Of a stretch of DNA of 56,754 bases, positions 9,879 to 18,741 are shown one piece after another (within the stretch, counting starts at the first letter, position 1; the number at the start of each line of letters is the position of its first letter). A program made the position numbers and the translations under genes. This DNA comes from an uncultured Clostridia bacterium (GTDB taxonomy: Bacteria > Bacillota > Clostridia > TANB77 > CAG-508): positions 1-56,754 of the forward strand of contig CAKPQL010000009.1 of the NCBI GenBank assembly GCA_934178555.1, given 5' to 3'. The notes beneath the pieces are model-generated. The model made no database searches, was not told the origin of the DNA, and worked only from the letters and a program-made list of their open reading frames with translations.

Positions 9879-9909
9879 AAAATAACCCATACATAGTATG
9901 AGTTATTTT
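9879..9909 (-). terminator. Rho-independent terminator after the radical SAM gene
   Basis: A hairpin with 13 of 14 base pairs (core CATAC / GTATG, 3-nt loop). On the minus strand the 3' arm ends in a T-rich tract. It lies between the radical SAM gene and the YitT gene, so it should end the upstream transcript. Confidence 0.6.
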
Positions 9910-9949
9910 ATTATTATTATGTATAAAATCTATCATAACAAGCTTTAAA

Positions 9950-11005
9950 TTAATCTAAAAAATCCTTATATACCTTTAATACTTTTATATCAAAATTTCC
10001 TTTACACATATTAGGATCCTGTTTTACCTTTAAATCAACATCATATATTTCCTTTAACTTTCTTATATTCTCTTTTTTATGACCAGAAATATTATTAGCA
10101 TTTTCAGGATTTACTATAACTTCTATTTCTCTTACCCTTACATTAAGTGCCTTTATCCTTTTTACAATGCTATCATACCACATACCATCTTCAACCAATT
10201 GCCTAAAAGCTTCATGATATGGACCTGCAACAACTGTGCTATTAGCATTTTTTGGATCACATATCATATCTGTTGTTTGTAACCCAATCCTAATTACATT
10301 TATTTTTTTCTTATTAAAATAATAATATATTTCTTTACAAATTTCTACTGCTTGATTAACATTCAAAGGTCTGTATTTTCCTTCATTATATTCCCTTTCT
10401 AGTTGAGTTCCTTTTATAACTAGAACAGGATATATTCTCATTATTTTTGGTTTCAATTTGGCTAAATCAGTTGCAGTTTTTAGTTCATCATTAATGCTAC
10501 TTTCAGGCAATCCTATCATCATTTGATGTCCTAATATAAATCTATATCTTCTTATTAATTTAGATGCCTTTTTTACATCTTCAAATGTATGTCCTCTTCC
10601 AGCTCTTTGCAATATAAAATCATTACTTGACTGAACTCCAAGTTCAATAGTTTTTACTTTATATTTCTTTAACATTTTTAAAATTTCTTTATTTATATAG
10701 TCTGGTCTAGTTGAAATTCGTATAGAATTTACTTTCTTTGCTCTTACATATTCATAAGCCACCTGTAATAATTCCTTTTGAGTTTCTACATCAATTCCAG
10801 TAAAGCTTCCTCCAAAAAAAGCAATTTCCTTATATGCATTTTTATCTTTAAATATCTTAAGATATTCTTCTACAGTATTTTTAACATCTTCTTTTGTAAC
10901 TTGCTTCATTTGCCCACTTATATTTCGTTGATTACAAAATATACAATCATTTGGGCATCCTAAATGTGGCACAAATATAGGTATAACATAATGCTTTTTT
11001 TCCAT
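9950..11005 (-). CDS. Elp3-like radical SAM protein
   Basis: A 351-residue radical SAM enzyme. The iron-sulfur cluster motif CxxxCxxC is at Cys17, Cys21 and Cys24, followed by EIAFFGGSFTGID and the substrate-channel motif ELGVQSSNDFILQRAGRGHT, which resembles the Elp3/TIGR01212-type group. No acetyltransferase domain is present, so it is not a full Elp3. The likely role is tRNA or other RNA modification, but the substrate is not known. It starts at ATG with AAAGGAGG upstream, directly after rnc (19 bp gap). Confidence 0.82.
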   Translation of the reverse strand: MEKKHYVIPIFVPHLGCPNDCIFCNQRNISGQMKQVTKEDVKNTVEEYLKIFKDKNAYKEIAFFGGSFTGIDVETQKELLQVAYEYVRAKKVNSIRISTRPDYINKEILKMLKKYKVKTIELGVQSSNDFILQRAGRGHTFEDVKKASKLIRRYRFILGHQMMIGLPESSINDELKTATDLAKLKPKIMRIYPVLVIKGTQLEREYNEGKYRPLNVNQAVEICKEIYYYFNKKKINVIRIGLQTTDMICDPKNANSTVVAGPYHEAFRQLVEDGMWYDSIVKRIKALNVRVREIEVIVNPENANNISGHKKENIRKLKEIYDVDLKVKQDPNMCKGNFDIKVLKVYKDFLD

Positions 11006-11024
11006 ACGTTTCCTCCTTTAAAAA

Positions 11025-11696
11025 CTATATTTCCTTTAAAGCTTTTCTTGCAGCCTCCATTTCAGCTCCTTTTTTAGTTTTTCCCTGTCCTTCTGCTAAT
11101 ACCCTTCCATCGCATGACACATTAACTAAAAACAATTTGTCATGGTCTGGTCCTATTTCTTTTATTAAATCATACTTTATTTTAACTTCCCCATTTTGTT
11201 GTAATTTCTCTTGTAATACAGTCTTATAATCTTTCATACCAACATGTTTACTTGCAACTTCTACACTATCTTTTAAATTATTTATTATAAATTCCTTAGC
11301 TTTATCTAACCCCAAATCCAAAAAAATTGCTGCAATAAATGCTTCCACTGAATCAGCAAGTATTGCTGGTTTTTCATTACCTTTAGTTAAGTATTCATTT
11401 TTACTAACTTTTAAGAAATCACTAAAATTATGTTTTTTTGCAACCTCATATAAGCTCTCTTCACATACAACAGAAGCTCTAACTTTAGTCATTTCTCCTT
11501 CTTTTAAATAACTATAATTATTATATAAATATTCGCTTATTATCAATTCCAATATTGCATCTCCAAGGAACTCTAGTTTCTCATTACTTTCTACTTGATT
11601 TTCATAAGCATATGATTTATGAACAAAAGCTTTTTTTAATAAACTTTTATTTGAAAAATTTATATTTAAATTCTTCTCTAAATTTTCTAAATCCAT
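11025..11696 (-). CDS. rnc: Ribonuclease III
   Basis: A 223-residue double-stranded RNA endonuclease that processes rRNA precursors and structured mRNAs. The RNase III signature NEKLEFLGDAILEL (about 38-51) carries the catalytic acidic residues, with a second acidic site in ADSVEAFIAAIFLD. A dsRNA-binding domain follows from about 155 (YKTVLQEKLQQNG to GAEMEAARKAL). ATG start with AAAGGAG. It lies 30 bp downstream of ksgA in an RNA-processing run. Confidence 0.96.
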   Translation of the reverse strand: MDLENLEKNLNINFSNKSLLKKAFVHKSYAYENQVESNEKLEFLGDAILELIISEYLYNNYSYLKEGEMTKVRASVVCEESLYEVAKKHNFSDFLKVSKNEYLTKGNEKPAILADSVEAFIAAIFLDLGLDKAKEFIINNLKDSVEVASKHVGMKDYKTVLQEKLQQNGEVKIKYDLIKEIGPDHDKLFLVNVSCDGRVLAEGQGKTKKGAEMEAARKALKEI

Positions 11697-11726
11697 ATTT
11701 TCTCCTTTTTTATTAACCGTTTCTTT

Positions 11727-12587
11727 TTATATGCTAATATTATACACATAATCTGCAATTTTTGCAAATTTTTCCAGTGATAGTTTTTCTGGTCTAATTT
11801 TTATATCTATTTTTAATTCGTTTAACATCTTTTCTACTTCATTCTTGCTTTTTAGTAAATTTCCATTAGTTAAAGAGTTTAATAAAGTTTTTCTTTTTTG
11901 CATAAAAGAAAGCTTTATAACTTTAAACAATAATTCTTCATTTTTTACTTTTACCCTTGGTTCCTTTAATATGTCTAATTTTATTACACTAGATTCAACC
12001 TCCGGAACTGGTATAAAAGATTCTTTAGGCACATTAAGTACAATCTGTGGATTTGTATAATATCTAATTGCATAGGTAATAGCTCCACTATCTCCACTTT
12101 CTTCAGTTGCAGCAATTCTATTTGCTACTTCCTTTTGTACCATAACAGTTATACTATCAATATCCAACTTGTCTTCTAAAAGTTTCATTATTATTGGAGT
12201 AGTAATATAATATGGTAAATTCGCAACCACCTTTACTTTATATATTTTTTCACTTTTATTATCTTGTATTAATTTTTTTAAATCTACTTTCAAGATATCT
12301 TCATTTATTATATTTATATCTTCACTAGAAAATCTATCATTTAAAATACTTATCATCCTTTTATCTAATTCTATACAAATAACTCTTCCAGCATATTTTA
12401 TTAATTCTTTTGTTAATGTTCCCAGTCCAGGTCCTATTTCTATTATCAAATCTTCTTTACATACTTCTGCATTTTTTATTATTCCATCTACAACATCTTC
12501 ATTAACCAAAAAATTTTGTCCTAAACTTTTATTTGCAGTTATACTATATTTCTTTAGTATTTGCATTGTTTCTGAGTATAAATTCAA
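11727..12587 (-). CDS. ksgA: 16S rRNA dimethyladenosine transferase
   Basis: A 286-residue RsmA/KsgA methyltransferase that dimethylates two adjacent adenosines at the 3' end of 16S rRNA. Visible motifs are SLGQNFLVN, the SAM-binding EIGPGLGTLT and the catalytic NLPYYITTP. The length is standard. The start is TTG with GGAGG 6 bp upstream. It is the first gene of the minus run and is divergent from the PASTA-PBP gene. Confidence 0.97.
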   Translation of the reverse strand: MNLYSETMQILKKYSITANKSLGQNFLVNEDVVDGIIKNAEVCKEDLIIEIGPGLGTLTKELIKYAGRVICIELDKRMISILNDRFSSEDINIINEDILKVDLKKLIQDNKSEKIYKVKVVANLPYYITTPIIMKLLEDKLDIDSITVMVQKEVANRIAATEESGDSGAITYAIRYYTNPQIVLNVPKESFIPVPEVESSVIKLDILKEPRVKVKNEELLFKVIKLSFMQKRKTLLNSLTNGNLLKSKNEVEKMLNELKIDIKIRPEKLSLEKFAKIADYVYNISI

Positions 12588-12665
12588 ATTAATACCTCCA
12601 ACATATAAATTGTTTGTATTATATCACAAAATGATAAATTTAGACAACTATATTTAAGAATTAGG

Positions 12666-12694
12666 TTGATTTTTACGTTCTTTTCATATACAAT
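12666..12694 (+). promoter_or_regulatory. Sigma-A-like promoter of the PASTA-PBP gene
   Basis: TTGATT and TACAAT are separated by 17 bp, ending 36 bp before the ATG of the penicillin-binding protein gene in the divergent gap with ksgA. The match is good but made by eye only. Confidence 0.55.
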
Positions 12695-12729
12695 ACTTAT
12701 ATTAATATTGTACAAAAGAGTGGTGTGTA

Positions 12730-14923
12730 ATGAACAAAAAAAATAATGTAAAAAATTTAAAAATAGAAAAGGAATTGATTAATACAAAAAGTAGAACTAT
12801 AAGGCTTTCAAAGCTTTTAATATTATCATTTTTAATGTTTATTCTATTAATATTTCGTTTAGCTTGGCTTCAATTTGTTCAAGGAAATTCTTTAAAGGAA
12901 CAAGCCTATAAGCAACAAACATCAAATACAGTAATCACTCCTAGAAGAGGAACTATTTATGATAGTACTGGAAAAGCGCTGGCTATTAGTGCCCAAGTAG
13001 ATACAGTATCTATAAACCCTCAAAAAGTAAAATATTTAGATAAAAGTTCTGTAGAACCTGAAAAATTGGCCACAATTTTTTCTACAATATTTGAATTAGA
13101 TTATGAAACCGTATTAGAAAAAGTAAAAAGTAATTCATCCGTTGTAACTATTGCAGAAAAAGTTGAAAAAGATAAAATAGACCTATTAAAATCCACTCTT
13201 GAAGAAAACAAAATAACCTCTGGAATAAATATAGATGCAGATACCAAAAGATATTACCCTTACGATAACTTAGCATCTAATCTAATAGGCTTTTTTGGAA
13301 CTGACAAAGGACTTGAAGGAATAGAAGCAAGATGGGATAGTGTACTTACTGGAACAGCTGGTAAAAGAGTAATTGCTACAGATTCAAGTAGTAGAGAAAT
13401 TCCAAACGAAGAACAAACTTATATTCCAGCCCAAAACGGTAGCAATATAACCCTTACTATAGATGTAAATATTCAAACAATTGCTGAAAAATATTTAAAA
13501 CAAGCTGTAACAGAAAACAATTGTAAAAGAGGCGGAAACGTTATAATAATGAATCCTTCAACTGGAGACATTTTAGCAATGGCTACATATCCAGATTACA
13601 ATTTAAATGAACCTTTTGAAGTAGATGCATCTCGTTGGAGAAATACTGCAGTATCAAATACTTATGAGCCCGGTTCTACATTCAAATTAATCAATGCAGC
13701 AATAGGATTAGAAGAAAATATTGTTGATACTGATACTAAAACTTTTGTATGTAATGGCTACGAAACGTTTAGTGGAACTAGAATAAATTGTTGGAGATAT
13801 TTTAGTCCTCATGGTTCTTTGACTTTAAGAGAAGCTTTAGAAAATTCTTGTAATCCTTCTTTTATGCAACTATGTAAAAGAATAGGAGTTGAAACTCTAT
13901 ACAAATATTATGAAGCCTTTGGATTATTTGACCCAACAGGAATTGCATTATATGGTGAATCAGATAGTCTTTTCCATGATATAGAAAAAGTAGGTGAAAC
14001 AGAACTTGCAACAATGGCATTTGGCCAAAGATTTAATATTACCCCTTTACAATTAATAACTGCCATATCTGCTATAGCAAATGACGGAGTTCTTATGCAA
14101 CCACGTCTAGTAAAAGAAATAGAAAATACAGATACAGGTGCTATAACAACCATAGAACCAACTGCTGTAAGACAAGTTATTTCAAAAGAAACATCATTAA
14201 AAATGCTAGATATGATGAAATCTGTTGTTGAAGATGGTACAGGTGCATACGGTGCTGTTAAAGGTTATACCATTGGTGGAAAAACTGGTACTTCAGAACC
14301 TAACCCAGCTAAGCCAGAAGAAGGTCGTACAGCTTCATATATAGCTGTTGCACCGGTTTCAAATCCAGAAATAGTAATCCTTGTTACATTATATCAACCT
14401 ACAACAGGAAACACTCAAGGTGGAAGTGCTGCTGGTCCAGTTGTATCACAAATATTAACAGAAGTATTACCTTATTTAGGCATAGCTTCAAATAATACAA
14501 CTTCATCTGTTTCCACTTCGTATTCTCCAATAACATTAGTAGACGTTAGAAACAAAACAATTGCCGAAGCAAAAAAACAATTAAAAAATTATGGATTCGA
14601 TGTAAAATATGTAAATTCTGGTGAAAACGAAAACGTAACATTAGTTACAGACCAAGTTCCAAAGCCAGGAGTAAAATTATTAGAAGGCTCTACTATATGC
14701 TTATACTCAGAAAATAGTAACTCACGAATATCTGTTAAAGTCCCAAATGTAAAGGGCAAATCTTTAGCTGAAGCAAAAAATATTTTAAAAGCAAGAAATT
14801 TGAATATAAATTTTGATGGTGCGCGGAGTAGTAATAAGTCAAACCCCTGCAGTCGATACAGAAGTAGAAGAAGGTAGCATAGTTGATGTAACTCTTATGA
14901 AAGAAATTACAGATGTACATTAA
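12730..14923 (+). CDS. Class B penicillin-binding protein with two PASTA domains (FtsI/SpoVD type), one +1 frameshift at a CGG codon
   Basis: A peptidoglycan transpeptidase with one N-terminal membrane helix (about 28-48), a dimerisation domain, and a transpeptidase domain carrying STFK (Ser316, Lys319), SCN (373-375) and KTG (518-520). Two PASTA domains follow (about 600-660 and 668-730). It crosslinks wall peptides at division or in spore cortex; two PASTA domains recall vegetative PbpB, but SpoVD is possible. The frame breaks at codon 699 (CGG, 14824-14826) inside the second PASTA domain. Skipping one base gives GVVISQTP...EEGSIVDVTL, the expected end of a PASTA domain, with the stop at 14921-14923 (730 residues). 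The unshifted frame adds 16 unrelated basic residues and stops at 14877. Confidence 0.9.
14824..14827 (+). other. Candidate +1 recoding site (CGGA) in the PASTA-PBP gene
   Basis: Codons GGT GCG are followed by CGG A. The zero frame gives a short basic tail, whereas skipping the C gives GGA GTA GTA ATA, which completes the second PASTA domain. It is the only in-frame CGG in a gene of about 730 codons. Confidence 0.75.
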
Positions 14924-14943
14924 TATAAAAGTTTCTTAATAAA

Positions 14944-14976
14944 AAATAAATGGTGGACAATGTCCACCATTTATTT
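14944..14976. terminator. Bidirectional terminator between the PASTA-PBP gene and rpoC
   Basis: A perfect 16-bp stem (core GGTGGACA / TGTCCACC) with a single-base loop is flanked by A and T runs on both sides. It lies between the frame-restored stop of the PBP gene at 14923 and the stop of rpoC at 14982, and serves both convergent transcripts. Its position just after 14923 supports the longer, shifted PBP end. Confidence 0.9.
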
Positions 14977-14981
14977 TTTTA

Positions 14982-17900
14982 TTATTCTTCATTTCCGCTT
15001 TCTTCTACGTCTTCTGTATTAATATGTGTATTTCTATATACTTGCATTCCAGTTCCTGCTGGTATTAATTTACCTATAATTACATTTTCCTTTAATCCTA
15101 TTAAAGAATCTACTTTTCCTTTAACAGCTGCTTCAGTTAATACTCTTGTTGTCTCTTGGAATGATGCTGCTGATAAGAAACTTTCTGTAGCAAGAGAGGC
15201 CTTTGTAATTCCTAGTAATGCTCTCTTTCCTGTTGCTGGACGTTTTCCTTCTGCTATTGCTTTATTATTTTCCTCTTCGAATTCATACATATCAACTAAA
15301 GAACCTGCAAACAATGGTGTATCACCATTATCCTCTACTCTTATCTTCTTAAGCATTTGTCTACCTATAACTTCTATATGTTTATCATTTATATCAACAC
15401 CTTGATTTCTATAAACTTTTTGCACTTCAGAAATTAAATATTCGTAAACTCCTTCTGCTCCTTTTATTGCTAATATTTCATTTGGATTTATTGAACCTTC
15501 TGTAATTGCATCTCCTGCCTGTATTTCGCTTCCTTCTTTTACTTTTAACTTAGATCCAAAGCTTATTACATATGTTTTTGCATCATCTTTACCAGTAACT
15601 GTAACTTCTTTTCTCTTTTTATTATCTTGAATAGATACTACACCAGAAATTTCTGAAATTACAGCTAATCCCTTTGGTTTTCTTGCTTCAAACAACTCTT
15701 CAACCCTAGGTAAACCTTGAGTAATATCTCCTCCTGCAACACCTCCAGTATGGAAAGTTCTCATTGTAAGCTGTGTACCAGGCTCACCAATTGATTGTGC
15801 AGCAATTATACCTACGGCTTCACCTATATTTACTCTTTCACGTGTTGCAAGTCCCATTCCATAACATTTGCTACATACACCATGTTTTGTTCTACATCCT
15901 AATACTGAACGAACCTTTACCTTTGTTATTCCTGCTTTTACTATTTTTTCTGCTATAGCTGTTGTAATCATTGTATCAGTATCTACAATAAGTTCATTTG
16001 TGTTAGGATCATATATATCTTCTAATGCAAATCTTCCTAATAGTCTTTCTTCTAGTTTTTCTAATAATTGATTTCCATCTTTTATAGCTTCTATCTCAAT
16101 ACCATCGTGAGTACCACAATCATCTTCTCTTACAATTATATCTTGACTTACATCAACTAATCTTCTTGTTAAATATCCAGAGTCAGCTGTTCTTAAAGCT
16201 GTATCTGTTAATCCCTTTCTAGCACCATGTGAAGAAATGAAATATTCAAGTACGTCTAAACCTTCCCTAAAGCATGATTTAATTGGTATTTCTACCGCTT
16301 TACCAGATGTATTAGCCATAAGTCCACGCATACCAGCAATTTGTCTTAATTGGTTCATATTACCTCTGGCTCCAGATTGTGCCATCATATATATTGGGTT
16401 TAAATCATCAAAGTTTTCTTTCATAGCATCAGTAACATCACTAGTTGCTTTTTCCCATACTTTAATAACTGATGAATATCTTTCATCTTCTGTTATTAAA
16501 CCACGTCTAAACTGTTTAGATATTTCTTCTACTTGCTTTTCAGATTCAGCTAATATTTGTTTTTTAGCTTCTGGCACTGCAACGTCAGCAACACTAACTG
16601 TTATAGCACCTTTAGTAGAATATTTGAATCCTATAGCTTTTATATAATCCAATACTTCTGCTGTTACAGATAAACCATGTTTATCAACACATTTTGAAAT
16701 TATCTTTCCTAAATTACTCTTCATAACAGGGAATTCAATTTCAAGTCTAAATTTATCTTCAAAATTTGTTCTATCAACAAATCCTAAATCTTGTGGAATT
16801 CCTTCATTGTATATAAGTCTTCCCATTGTTGTTTCTATTGGTCTTGTATATGTTTCGCCATCTATCTCTTTTGTTACTCTTACTTTTATTTTAGCATGTA
16901 ACTCTAAATCTCCATCTTGGTATGCCATATATGCTTCATCTCTATCTTTAAAGTACATACCTTCACCTTTTTCGCCATCAATTTGCATTGTTAAATAATA
17001 ACTTCCTAAAATCATATCTTGTGTAGGAACTGTTACTGGTTTACCATCTTGAGGTTTTAAAAGGTTATTTACAGAAAGCATTAAATATCTTGCTTCTGCC
17101 TGAGCTTCTGGAGATAATGGAACGTGTACAGCCATTTGGTCTCCATCAAAGTCCGCATTGAATGCTGTACAAACTAATGGATGTAGTTTTATTGCTCTAC
17201 CTTCAACTAATACTGGTTCAAATGCTTGGATACCAAGTCTATGTAGTGTTGGAGCACGGTTTAACATTACAGGATGATCTTTTATAACATCTTCTAATAT
17301 ATCCCATACTTCTGGTCTCAACTTTTCTACCATTCTTTTTGCATTTTTTATATTATGAGCTAATCCTCTGCCAACTAATTCTTTCATAACAAATGGTTTA
17401 AATAACTCTACTGCCATTTCCTTTGGTAAACCACATTGATAAATCTTTAACTCTGGTCCTACAACTATAACAGAACGACCAGAATAGTCAACCCTTTTAC
17501 CTAAAAGGTTTTGTCTAAATCTACCTTGTTTTCCTTTTAACATATCTGATAATGATTTTAAAGGTCTATTTCCAGCACCTGTTACAGGACGACCACGTCT
17601 TCCATTATCTATTAATGCATCTACAGATTCTTGTAACATTCTTTTTTCATTTCTTACAATTATCTCTGGTGCGCCTAATTCTAATAATCTTTTTAATCTG
17701 TTATTTCTATTTAAAACTCTTCTATATAAATCATTTAAGTCTGATGTAGCAAATCTACCACCATCTAATTGTACCATTGGTCTTAAATCTGGAGGAATAA
17801 CTGGTATAACATTCATAACCATCCATTCAGGTCTATTTCCAGATAATCTAAATGATTCAGCAGTATCTAATCTTTTTATAAGTTTTAATTTTTTTGCATC

Positions 17901-18500
17901 GCTTGCTTTTTCTAATTCTTTCTTTAATTTACTAGATAACTTCTCTAAATCAATTTCCTCTAGTAATTCTCTTATAGCTTCCGCTCCCATTTTTGCTTTA
18001 AAAGAACCTTTTCCATATTTTTCTTCTGCTTCATGATATTCTTTTTCATTTAAAATATCACATTTAGATAAACCTGATGTTCCTTTATCTGTTACTATGT
18101 AAGATGCAAAATATATTACTTTTTCCAAACTTCTTGGTGATATATCTAACATTAACGCTATTCTGCTTGGTATTCCTTTAAAATACCAAATATGAGCTAC
18201 AGGAGCAGCAAGCTCTATATGTCCCATTCTTTCTCTTCTTACTTTAGATTTTGTAACTTCAACACCACATCTGTCACAAACTATTCCTTTATAACGAACT
18301 CTTTTATATTTACCGCAATGGCATTCCCAGTCTTTTGTTGGTCCAAATATTTTCTCACAAAATAAACCATCTTTTTCTGGTTTTAAAGTTCTATAATTGA
18401 TAGTTTCTGGTTTTTTTACTTCACCTTTTGACCATTCTCTTATTTTTTCATCTGATGCTAATCCTATTTTTAGCTTATCAAATACTTCTAATTCATCCAT
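14982..18500 (-). CDS. rpoC: DNA-directed RNA polymerase subunit beta'
   Basis: A 1172-residue beta' subunit. The N-terminal zinc finger (CHCGKYKRVRYKGIVCDRCG), the catalytic NADFDGDQMAVHVPL with three Mg-binding Asp, the second zinc site (CRTKHGVCSKCYG) and the GEAVGIIAAQSIGEPGTQLTMRTFH segment are all intact. It has the compact Firmicutes architecture without large insertions. It lies 241 bp downstream of rpoB on the same strand; the gap contains a GC-rich hairpin. Confidence 0.99.
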   Translation of the reverse strand: MDELEVFDKLKIGLASDEKIREWSKGEVKKPETINYRTLKPEKDGLFCEKIFGPTKDWECHCGKYKRVRYKGIVCDRCGVEVTKSKVRRERMGHIELAAPVAHIWYFKGIPSRIALMLDISPRSLEKVIYFASYIVTDKGTSGLSKCDILNEKEYHEAEEKYGKGSFKAKMGAEAIRELLEEIDLEKLSSKLKKELEKASDAKKLKLIKRLDTAESFRLSGNRPEWMVMNVIPVIPPDLRPMVQLDGGRFATSDLNDLYRRVLNRNNRLKRLLELGAPEIIVRNEKRMLQESVDALIDNGRRGRPVTGAGNRPLKSLSDMLKGKQGRFRQNLLGKRVDYSGRSVIVVGPELKIYQCGLPKEMAVELFKPFVMKELVGRGLAHNIKNAKRMVEKLRPEVWDILEDVIKDHPVMLNRAPTLHRLGIQAFEPVLVEGRAIKLHPLVCTAFNADFDGDQMAVHVPLSPEAQAEARYLMLSVNNLLKPQDGKPVTVPTQDMILGSYYLTMQIDGEKGEGMYFKDRDEAYMAYQDGDLELHAKIKVRVTKEIDGETYTRPIETTMGRLIYNEGIPQDLGFVDRTNFEDKFRLEIEFPVMKSNLGKIISKCVDKHGLSVTAEVLDYIKAIGFKYSTKGAITVSVADVAVPEAKKQILAESEKQVEEISKQFRRGLITEDERYSSVIKVWEKATSDVTDAMKENFDDLNPIYMMAQSGARGNMNQLRQIAGMRGLMANTSGKAVEIPIKSCFREGLDVLEYFISSHGARKGLTDTALRTADSGYLTRRLVDVSQDIIVREDDCGTHDGIEIEAIKDGNQLLEKLEERLLGRFALEDIYDPNTNELIVDTDTMITTAIAEKIVKAGITKVKVRSVLGCRTKHGVCSKCYGMGLATRERVNIGEAVGIIAAQSIGEPGTQLTMRTFHTGGVAGGDITQGLPRVEELFEARKPKGLAVISEISGVVSIQDNKKRKEVTVTGKDDAKTYVISFGSKLKVKEGSEIQAGDAITEGSINPNEILAIKGAEGVYEYLISEVQKVYRNQGVDINDKHIEVIGRQMLKKIRVEDNGDTPLFAGSLVDMYEFEEENNKAIAEGKRPATGKRALLGITKASLATESFLSAASFQETTRVLTEAAVKGKVDSLIGLKENVIIGKLIPAGTGMQVYRNTHINTEDVEESGNEE

Positions 18501-18540
18501 TTAATGGTTGCCCCCTTAATAAATATATATATTTGCAATT

Positions 18541-18572
18541 TTGCGGAACGACCAGGGCGTCGTTCCATGCAA
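18541..18572 (-). promoter_or_regulatory. GC-rich hairpin in the rpoB-rpoC gap
   Basis: GGAACGAC / GTCGTTCC forms a perfect 8-bp stem with a 6-nt loop, extended by TTGC / GCAA across a 2-nt bulge. It lies about 40 bp before the rpoC start. No U-run follows on the minus strand, so it looks more like an RNA-processing or translational element than a terminator. The rest of the 241-bp gap is A/T-rich and holds no gene. Confidence 0.5.
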
Positions 18573-18741
18573 CGTTTGCAATACGTATTTATAATATGTT
18601 AAATTCATTTGCAGGTATCATATATTATTGAAAAATTGATATGCATACCTATAAAATATTTATCTATTTTAAATGTACACTGCTCGAACAATTCCATCAA
18701 GTTATTTAAAATAATTAAAATATCAAAACTATTCAATTATA

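Noticed and set aside
9730..9936. 68-residue minus-strand ORF overlapping the YitT start
   Set aside because: It overlaps the conserved YitT reading frame, spans a terminator hairpin and has no ribosome site or family resemblance.
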